This document shows positions 6,088 to 10,736 of a stretch of 10,736 nucleotides of DNA, one piece after another; within the stretch, counting starts at the first letter, position 1, and each line of letters begins with the position of its first letter. The DNA is from CAZEJK01 sp964512045. Lineage in GTDB: Bacteria; Acidobacteriota; Thermoanaerobaculia; Thermoanaerobaculales; Sulfomarinibacteraceae. The stretch is taken from NCBI GenBank assembly GCA_964512045.1, contig CAZEJK010000173.1, positions 1 to 10,736 of the forward strand. Direction: 5' to 3'. Both the position numbers and the translations under genes were made by a program. The notes under the pieces were generated by a model. The model saw nothing but the letters and a program-made list of their open reading frames with translations. It ran no database searches and was not told where the DNA came from.

Positions 6088-7094
6088 GAACATTCTCGTT
6101 CCGTTGCCGCTGGTCCGCTGGAAACCACCGCCGCGACGAGCGCCTCGACCCCATGAGCAAAGTCGCGATCCTCGGTCCTTCGCTTCGCTCCGCGGCGTCC
6201 CCAGAGACTGGCCGTGTCGTAGTTGACGTCGAGCTCCTCCGCCAGGTCCTTCACTCTGAGCCGGAAGCGTTCAACGCCGATGGTCATCAGCATCTCCCGG
6301 GCGCGGACGACGTCCCGCCGCTTCGTCCGTCCCGCGATCTCGCTGCGGTCGATCTCCAGCTCGTTCAACGCCCGGTCGACGAGCTCCCCGGCGCTCAGCT
6401 GGGGAAGCTCGACGCCGGTACTTCGACCGAGCTCGTCGATGAAGGGCGTCGACGGGTCGAGACCGAGCTCACCGTCCGCTTCCTCGTTCACGGGCCTGCC
6501 GAATCGCCACCACGGAAGCGCCCCGGGGGAAGCCTCGGTCCAGGGCTCCTCCTTCGCGGCTCGAATCGCTGCAAGGTACAGCTTCCTTGCGGCCCGCCTC
6601 CGCTCGCCGAAGGTCAGGAGGAGCTGATCCGTTTGCACGAGCGGCGCCCGGGTGCTCCTGACCACCTCCCGGTGGCCACTCCACGGGTACTGCTCAGGCC
6701 GCTCAACGACGCCGGCCGAGACGGGGTTGAGGTGGATGTAGAGCACCAGCTGTTGAAGGTACGCAGAATCCTCCACCAGCTTCGCCTTGTACCGACCTTG
6801 CCAGAACGGGCCGAGCTGGCGGTGTCGCCGGTTGAAGCTCTTGCTGACCCTCGACTGGATGCTCGCCATGGAACGTGACAACGGCGCCGCCGTGCAGCAG
6901 ACCGCGAGATGGTAGTGGTTCGACATGACGCACCAGGCCAGCACCACCAGCCGGTCACGGTCGCGCACCTCCCGCAGTATCCGGACGAGCTCAAGTGCCT
7001 CCTCATCTTGATCGAACACCCGTTCCCCACGGGTCACGCGGTTGTACACGTGGTAGATCCCACCGTCCACGAAGACCCGCGGTGCTCTTGGCAT
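6078..7094 (-). CDS. REP-associated tyrosine transposase (RAYT, IS200/IS605-like TnpA)
   Basis: A 338-residue protein. The first about 145 residues are a Y1 HUH-type transposase domain: GIYHVYNRVTRG (12-23), WCVMSNHYHLAV with the metal-binding HUH pair His60/His62, and GPFWQGRYKAKLVEDSAYL with the likely nucleophile Tyr112, followed by YIHLNPVSAGVV. RAYTs nick and join single-stranded DNA at short chromosomal repeats and are normally single-copy and not self-mobile. The remaining about 190 residues include a DnaA-C-terminal-like helix-turn-helix (RSEIAGRTKRRDVVRAREML, then VKDLAEELDVNYDTAS) that could read double-stranded DNA. Inverted copies of one repeat family flank the gene and point away from it; the stop codon sits in repeat A. 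Start ATG at 7094 has only a weak, distant GAGGT. All catalytic residues are present, so the enzyme looks intact. Confidence 0.9.
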   Translation of the reverse strand: MPRAPRVFVDGGIYHVYNRVTRGERVFDQDEEALELVRILREVRDRDRLVVLAWCVMSNHYHLAVCCTAAPLSRSMASIQSRVSKSFNRRHRQLGPFWQGRYKAKLVEDSAYLQQLVLYIHLNPVSAGVVERPEQYPWSGHREVVRSTRAPLVQTDQLLLTFGERRRAARKLYLAAIRAAKEEPWTEASPGALPWWRFGRPVNEEADGELGLDPSTPFIDELGRSTGVELPQLSAGELVDRALNELEIDRSEIAGRTKRRDVVRAREMLMTIGVERFRLRVKDLAEELDVNYDTASLWGRRGAKRRTEDRDFAHGVEALVAAVVSSGPAATERECSDI

Positions 7095-7118
7095 GGGGGC
7101 ACTCTACCTCGAATGCTC

Positions 7119-7205
7119 GAATGTGTGAACCTGGCACCGTTTTGGCACCGTTTCCGGCACCGTTTCCGGCACCGTTTCCGTTTGCTCGTTTCCGTTTCCG
7201 TTTCG
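7119..7205 (+). repeat. short-repeat array B, 5' side of the RAYT gene
   Basis: Prefix GAATGTGTGAACCT (7119-7132) is followed by GGCACCGTTT at 7133-7142, 7144-7153, 7156-7165 and 7168-7177; the last three have a 12-base period with CC between them. A degenerate run of GTTTCC units follows to about 7205. It is in the opposite orientation to array A, so the two arrays diverge from the RAYT gene. Its prefix begins 24 bases from the RAYT start codon. Confidence 0.85.
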
Positions 7206-7340
7206 AGGGCGAGACAGTCAGCGAAGTCTGCCTTCGACGAGGCGAAGCTGGCGACCGCCGCCGCCACCAAGAGCGGCTCGTGGGCTGCAAAACAACGTGC
7301 CAAGGCAGGGAGCCCGGTGCGTGGTCGCTGCTCGCTCCAC
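7206..7340 (+). other. spacer between repeat B and hicA, possible coding remnant
   Basis: No complete gene is supported here. One plus-strand frame that emerges from the repeat reads SAFDEAKLATAAATKSGSW and on to a stop at 7379. It looks like an Ala/Lys-rich helix and could be the tail of an older gene cut by the repeat. I do not recognise it, and the frame has no start outside the repeat. Confidence 0.2.
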
Positions 7341-7369
7341 TTGACATTCGGACAAAAATGTCCGATCTT
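7341..7369 (+). promoter_or_regulatory. hicA promoter with overlapping palindromic operator
   Basis: TTGACA (7341-7346) is a perfect -35 hexamer, and GATCTT (7364-7369) lies 17 bases later as a weak -10. Between them, a 7-bp inverted repeat with a 4-base spacer, TCGGACA-AAAA-TGTCCGA (7348-7365), fills the spacer and touches the -10. A dimeric repressor bound there would block RNA polymerase. HicB-type antitoxins commonly autoregulate this way, so the downstream HicB/HTH protein is the natural candidate. Confidence 0.6.
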
Positions 7370-7375
7370 CGATTG

Positions 7376-7594
7376 GTGACCGGCGCCGAGTTCATCAAGC
7401 GGGTGAAGCGGATCGGGAGGCGTCGGGGCGTCGCCGTCGAGCTCGTGAAGGAGCGCGGGAAGGGAAGCCACGGGACGCTGTACTTCGGCGACCGCCGGAC
7501 GACGGTGAAGGATCGCAAGGCGGAGCTGGGAACCGGACTTCTGCACGCGATGCTCGCGCAGCTCGGGTTGACGATCCGCGATCTCGAGGAGTGA
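7376..7594 (+). CDS. hicA: HicA-family mRNA interferase toxin
   Basis: From GTG at 7376 the product is 72 residues: VTGAEFIKRVKRIGRRRGVA, then VKERGKGSHGTLYFGDRRTT, then GTGLLHAMLAQLGL. This is the double-stranded-RNA-binding-like HicA fold with the catalytic His32 in GSHG. HicA toxins cleave mRNA and stop growth until bound by HicB. This belongs to the HicA variant that reads GSHGTLY rather than GSHH. An ATG at 7358 would add six residues, but it lies inside the palindromic operator and between the promoter hexamers, and family similarity begins at TGAEF. The GTG falls about 7 bases after the -10 candidate, suggesting a leaderless transcript; neither start has a ribosome-binding site. The next gene starts 10 bases after the stop, with its ribosome-binding site overlapping the TGA, so the two are translationally coupled. 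Confidence 0.8.
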   Translation: MTGAEFIKRVKRIGRRRGVAVELVKERGKGSHGTLYFGDRRTTVKDRKAELGTGLLHAMLAQLGLTIRDLEE

Positions 7595-7604
7595 GGAGTT
7601 TCTG

Positions 7605-8672
7605 ATGGCGGGTGACTTCGCATACCACGTGGTGCTCGAGCCGGACGGCGACGGATGGCTCGTGCGCTGTCCGGACCTGCCCGAGCTGCTCACCGGCGGC
7701 GCCGACCGCGAGGAGGCGGCGGCCTCGGCCGCGGACGCGCTCGAAGAGGTCGTGGCGGGCCGCATCCGACGCGGTGAGGCGTTGCCGGCCCCCAGCCCGG
7801 CCGATGAGAATGCCGATGCGGTGGCCGTGTCGCTTCCGCCGCTCATGGCCGCGAAGGCCGCCCTCGCGGAGGAGCTGCGTCAGCCCGGCCTCAGCCGGTC
7901 GGAGCTGGCGCGGCGCCTCGGGGTCGACGAGAAGGAGGTCCGACGCTTCCTCGACCCGCGCCACGGTACCAAGCTCGCGCGCCTCCACGAGGTCCTGGCG
8001 AAGCTGGGTCTCGACGTGGAGCTGCGGGTGGTTCGGGTCGCGCAGCCCGAGATCCGCGAGGCCGCCCCACGCACCTATGCCGAGATCGCCGCGGTAGCCG
8101 AAGGATGTGCGGCGGCGCGGTTTCCGGAGGCGGTGAGGGACGGCAGCGCGATCCCAGTGCACGAGCTCCTGGATCCGGTCACCGTCGGCGAGCTGGCGGG
8201 CGGCGTTCCGGTCGATCTGCAGACTGATGACGGTCTCCGCGACGAGGCGGTCTGCGAGGCGACGGATCAAGGGCTCACCCTCCGCCTGCGGACCGGCATC
8301 CGGGAGCGGGCGTTCGCCGGGGACGGGCGGGCGCGGTTCACGCTCGCGCACGAGCTGGCCCATCTCGCGCTGCACGGCCGAGATCTCGCGGGCCAGCGCG
8401 GGCGGGCCTTCCGGGACGTGGTGACCCCGAGCCAGAAGCTCCCTCCCGATGTGCCGATCTTCCGCTCGCCCGAGTGGCAGGCCAACGTCTGGGCGGCAGC
8501 CCTCCTCATGCCGGAGGTGGCCGTCCGCGCCTACCTCCGGCGCCTTGCGGACGAGGACCGCGAGCTGGACCTCACCGAGCTCGCGCGCCACTTCCAGGTT
8601 AGCCGGGAAGCCGCCTCGATACGCCTCGAGAAGCTGCTGCCGGCGCTGGTGGGAGGACGAGCCCGCGGGTGA
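7605..8672 (+). CDS. HicB-type antitoxin fused to HTH and ImmA/IrrE-family metallopeptidase
   Basis: A 355-residue three-part protein. Residues 1-60 are a HicB-like degraded RNase H fold (YHVVLEPDGDGWLVRCPDLPELLTGG, then EEAAASAADALEEVV). Residues 95-140 are an XRE-like helix-turn-helix (GLSRSELARRLGVDEKEVRR, then LARLHEVLAKLGLDVEL), as at the end of longer HicB antitoxins. From about 155 it continues into an ImmA/IrrE-type zinc peptidase: RFTLAHELAHLALH (HExxH, His249/Glu250/His253), SPEWQANVWAAALLMP (third zinc ligand probably Glu290) and HFQVSREAASIRLEKL, a family signature near the C-terminus. AGGAG at 7594-7598, six bases before ATG, fixes the start. The protein probably neutralises the adjacent HicA and represses the operon, while the peptidase part, by analogy with ImmA cleaving ImmR, could cleave a repressor or the antitoxin part itself. 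Domain identities are well supported; the mechanism is inferred. Confidence 0.85.
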   Translation: MAGDFAYHVVLEPDGDGWLVRCPDLPELLTGGADREEAAASAADALEEVVAGRIRRGEALPAPSPADENADAVAVSLPPLMAAKAALAEELRQPGLSRSELARRLGVDEKEVRRFLDPRHGTKLARLHEVLAKLGLDVELRVVRVAQPEIREAAPRTYAEIAAVAEGCAAARFPEAVRDGSAIPVHELLDPVTVGELAGGVPVDLQTDDGLRDEAVCEATDQGLTLRLRTGIRERAFAGDGRARFTLAHELAHLALHGRDLAGQRGRAFRDVVTPSQKLPPDVPIFRSPEWQANVWAAALLMPEVAVRAYLRRLADEDRELDLTELARHFQVSREAASIRLEKLLPALVGGRARG

Positions 8673-8673
8673 C

Positions 8674-8773
8674 GGCTGCTCCGGGCGGGGGCTCCGCCGA
8701 GTAGATGCCACAGTGTCGGGGTCGGCTCCCGATCTGACGGGACCCGGCCGGGCAGGTCGGCGCCGGAGCAGCC
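8674..8773 (+). other. 11-bp perfect inverted repeat enclosing 78 bases after the HicB-ImmA gene
   Basis: GGCTGCTCCGG (8674-8684) and CCGGAGCAGCC (8763-8773) are perfect inverted repeats. The left arm starts two bases after the stop codon of the HicB-ImmA gene. The enclosed bases can form smaller hairpins (for example GTCGGG with CCCGAT, and the palindrome CCCGGCCGGG). It could be a complex terminator, a structured 3' UTR or a small RNA; no T-tract follows. Confidence 0.4.
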
Positions 8774-8800
8774 TCGGTCTGTCGGACCTCGGACAGCTCT

Positions 8801-8844
8801 GAATATATGAACCTGGCACCGATGGGCACCGATGGGCACCGATG
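8801..8844 (+). repeat. short-repeat array C
   Basis: Prefix GAATATATGAACCT (8801-8814) is followed by three perfect tandem copies of GGCACCGATG (8815-8824, 8825-8834, 8835-8844). The prefix matches arrays A and B at 13/14 and 12/14 bases. It lies in the same orientation as array B, so the HicA/HicB-ImmA operon sits between two direct copies. It is the tidiest of the three arrays. Confidence 0.85.
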
Positions 8845-8961
8845 CTATGGTTCATCCGTACCATGTGTGGCGAGGACTCCGAGGAGCTGGGTTGTCAGCA
8901 GCTGCCGGAGAATGTGCATGTGGTTCTGGTCTTCAGCCATCGGTGAAGATTATATCCCGTG

Positions 8962-8987
8962 TTGACGAGCCCCAGTTCCGATATACT
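8962..8987 (+). promoter_or_regulatory. candidate promoter of the FHA-GAF-phosphatase gene
   Basis: TATACT at 8982-8987 is a good -10 hexamer and would place the transcript start around 8994, only a few bases before the ATG at 8997, giving an almost leaderless mRNA. TTGACG at 8962-8967 resembles a -35, but the spacing is only 14 bases, so the -35 assignment is doubtful. There is no ribosome-binding site before the ATG, which fits leaderless initiation. Confidence 0.4.
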
Positions 8988-8996
8988 CGGCTGAAC

Positions 8997-10640
8997 ATGC
9001 TGCATCTCTACTTTACGAAGCCTGACGGTGGCAGCGAGGAGCACGCTGTGGAGGACGGGGGGGCCGTCATCGTCGGACGGTCCTCCAAGGCGGACATCTC
9101 GGTGGCGGATCGTTCGATGTCGCGACAGCACGCACGCTTCGCGCTCTCCTCCGGTGAGTGTTGGGTCGAGGATCTGGACTCGCATAACGGCACCCTGGTG
9201 AACGGGGCCCTGATCACGGGCCGGTGTCAGGTTGGGCCGGGTGATGTAATCATCGTTGGTGCGACGACGATCGGGCTGGAGCAGCCGCGTGCCGCCGAGA
9301 CTGCGTCAGAGGTCGGCGAGACACTCCTGAGGCCGGCCTCGGACCTCGTGCACGCGACCCTTGTCGAAAGAGACCCCTGCGATGTCGAGGCGCTGCGCCG
9401 GCAGGCAGCCCGACTCCGTGCGATGACCGAGGTCCACAGATCGCTCGACACGTCCGTGGAGCTCGGAGACCTCTTCGAGGTCATTCTCGACCAGATGTGC
9501 GAGCAGCTGCGCCCCGAGTCGGCCGTCGTGGTTCTTCGAACGGATGACGGTAGTCTTGAGCGGGTCGCGAGCCGGTCTCCCGGTCGAGAAGATGGGATGG
9601 TCCTGGAGTCACAGCATCTCTGCCACGAGGTCATGGACAAAGGGATGGCGGCGCTGGTCTTGGATATCCGTCAAGATGTTCGTTTCCAGACTGCAGAGAG
9701 CCTTCTCGCCACCGGCGTGCGCAGTCTGATCGCGGCGCCGCTGCTCGATCCTGATGGCTCGCTCGGGATGATCGTCCTCGGATCCGGGTCCCAGCCCAGG
9801 CAGTTTACCCAGGATGATCTCGAGCTGCTGGCCTCTCTCGCGTCGGTGGCCGCGATGCGCATCCGGAACCTGCGCTTGACGGAGGCCGCGGCAGAGCGGC
9901 GTCGCCTCGAGCAGGAGGTGGCTCTAGCGCGCGAGGTCCAGATGCGGTTGCTGCCGGTCCGTCTGCCCGAGCTGGACGGATGGGCGGTGTTCGGCTCGAA
10001 CGTTCCGTCGCGCGGAGTCTCTGGTGACTTCTACACCGTGCGCAGACGGCATGAGGGCGACCAGTGTGCGGTCTTCCTGGCAGACGTGTCCGGCAAGGGC
10101 ATTGGGGCCTCGCTGCTGACGGCCTCGCTCGAGGCCCTCGTCGCGGCGCCGTTGGCCGCCGATGTCGCGCCGGAGCAGCTCTGTGCGGACGCGTCGTCCC
10201 TGCTGTTCGAACGCACGCCCCCGGAGAAGTTCGCCACAGCCTTCGTGGCTGTCCTGGAGCTCGCCAGCGGTCAGGTGCGCTACTGCAACGCGGGACATAC
10301 GGCGGCGATGCTCGTCCGAGCATCAGGAGAGATCGAGCTCCTGACGTCGACGGGCATGCCGCTGGGCATGCTGCCCAGCGGTGCATTTCGGGCGGGCTCG
10401 GTCGAGCTTCTCCCGGACGATCTGCTCGTGCTCTATACCGACGGTTTTGTCGAGGCAGAGAATCCCGATCAGCTCGAGTACGGCGAGGAGCGGCTCGCTT
10501 CCGTGCTGCGCCATTCCAGAGCCCTGCCGCTGGACGCCGTGGCCACCGCGATCGACGAGGACGTGACGCGCTTCGTTGAGGGTGTGCCGTATGCGGACGA
10601 TCGCACGCTGGTGCTGCTGCGTAGAGCTGGCTCTCTCTGA
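8997..10640 (+). CDS. FHA-GAF-PP2C (RsbU/SpoIIE-type) serine phosphatase
   Basis: A 547-residue signalling phosphatase. Residues about 1-95 form an FHA domain (VGRSS 26-30, SRQHA 42-46, NGT 64-66), which binds phosphothreonine peptides. About 155-290 is a GAF sensor domain (ELGDLFEVIL, IAAPLL, GSLGMIVLG, ASVAAMRI). A coiled-coil linker (294-316, ending LAREVQMRLLP) leads to a SpoIIE/PP2C domain from 317: SRGVSGDFY (Asp344), FLADVSGKGIGASL (Asp363), CNAGHTAAML, LLVLYTDGFVEA (Asp482) and ADDRTLVLL (Asp534/535), so the metal-binding aspartates are intact. Such proteins dephosphorylate anti-anti-sigma factors in partner-switch pathways; the FHA may tie this one to a Ser/Thr kinase. The frame is open upstream to 8832, but the extra 55 residues are unlike any domain and begin inside repeat C; the FHA fold begins at 8997. 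No partner kinase, anti-sigma or sigma gene is visible here. Confidence 0.9.
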   Translation: MLHLYFTKPDGGSEEHAVEDGGAVIVGRSSKADISVADRSMSRQHARFALSSGECWVEDLDSHNGTLVNGALITGRCQVGPGDVIIVGATTIGLEQPRAAETASEVGETLLRPASDLVHATLVERDPCDVEALRRQAARLRAMTEVHRSLDTSVELGDLFEVILDQMCEQLRPESAVVVLRTDDGSLERVASRSPGREDGMVLESQHLCHEVMDKGMAALVLDIRQDVRFQTAESLLATGVRSLIAAPLLDPDGSLGMIVLGSGSQPRQFTQDDLELLASLASVAAMRIRNLRLTEAAAERRRLEQEVALAREVQMRLLPVRLPELDGWAVFGSNVPSRGVSGDFYTVRRRHEGDQCAVFLADVSGKGIGASLLTASLEALVAAPLAADVAPEQLCADASSLLFERTPPEKFATAFVAVLELASGQVRYCNAGHTAAMLVRASGEIELLTSTGMPLGMLPSGAFRAGSVELLPDDLLVLYTDGFVEAENPDQLEYGEERLASVLRHSRALPLDAVATAIDEDVTRFVEGVPYADDRTLVLLRRAGSL

Positions 10641-10666
10641 GCACTGGCCGGCGGCGAGACTTTGGT

Positions 10667-10714
10667 AACTCAGAGCTCCGCATCTTCGAAAATTCGAAGC
10701 AAAGCTCCTGAGTT
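10667..10714 (+). terminator. nested palindrome after the phosphatase gene, possible terminator
   Basis: AACTCAGAGCT (10667-10677) pairs with AGCTCCTGAGTT (10703-10714) with one bulged C. Inside it CTTCGA (10684-10689) pairs with TCGAAG (10694-10699) around AAAT. It starts 26 bases after the stop. The following bases (GAGTTCTCAGTTCTCAATTGGT to the window end) are T-rich and AT-richer than the genes. It could be a terminator or one end of a longer repeat cut by the window edge. Confidence 0.45.
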
Positions 10715-10736
10715 GAGTTCTCAGTTCTCAATTGGT

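Noticed and set aside
5852..6160. N-terminal extension of the BI-1 frame by 103 residues
   Set aside because: It translates the repeat array (RNRCIWNRCMNLE) and the remnant region; AGGAGG before the ATG at 5851 and the family start argue for the shorter protein.
7395..8864. Long minus-strand open frame of 489 codons
   Set aside because: Antisense shadow of the HicA/HicB-ImmA genes in GC-rich DNA; Arg/Pro-rich, with no domain, whereas the plus strand has clear catalytic motifs.
8863..8946. Short frame starting MCGEDSEELGCQQLPENV upstream of the phosphatase gene, with an M-C-G start as in Ntn amidotransferases
   Set aside because: Only 27 codons, no ribosome-binding site, and its start lies in the 14-mer also found upstream of the BI-1 gene; there is no family similarity beyond MCG.
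8832..8996. 55-residue N-terminal extension of the phosphatase
   Set aside because: It begins inside repeat C, has no ribosome-binding site and no domain, and a -10 box lies within it.

Overview
The window is high-GC bacterial chromosome with compact genes and short intergenic gaps. Gene content (dodecin, an FHA-GAF-SpoIIE-type phosphatase, a CocE/NonD hydrolase, and a near-leaderless and a possibly leaderless start) fits an actinobacterial-type genome, possibly an uncultured lineage. This is inference from gene style only; no rRNA or marker gene is present to settle it.

Layout. (1) 3-1013 (+): the C-terminal half of a DEAD-box RNA helicase runs, without a stop, into a canonical RRM RNA-binding domain with a Gly-rich tail. 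A strong terminator lies between it and the convergent next operon. (2) 4451-1111 (-): a two-gene operon of an ATP-grasp ligase-like protein followed by a CocE/NonD (peptidase S15-like) hydrolase. (3) 4835-5038 (+): dodecin, with a hairpin-rich leader and a very strong bidirectional terminator behind it. (4) 5851-5147 (-): a seven-helix Bax-inhibitor-1 family membrane protein. (5) 5916-7205: an accessory island with the 3' remnant of a PEP-utilising-enzyme gene, a short-repeat array, a REP-associated tyrosine transposase (RAYT), and a second array of the same kind in inverted orientation. (6) 7341-8672 (+): a toxin-antitoxin-like operon, a HicA toxin followed by a 355-residue protein that joins a HicB-type antitoxin, a helix-turn-helix and an ImmA/IrrE-type zinc metallopeptidase. 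(7) 8801-8844: a third copy of the RAYT-flanking repeat. (8) 8997-10640 (+): an FHA-GAF-PP2C (RsbU/SpoIIE-like) phosphatase. A nested palindrome follows near the right edge.

The two items most worth attention are the HicA/HicB-HTH-ImmA operon, which suggests an antitoxin that carries its own protease, and the repeat family. In that family a 14-nt prefix plus tandem ~10-12-nt units occurs three times: twice pointing outward from the RAYT gene and once beyond the HicA/HicB-ImmA operon, so the operon lies between two same-direction copies. The ATP-grasp/hydrolase pair may form a small-molecule amide-bond-making and -breaking unit, but its substrate cannot be read from sequence.
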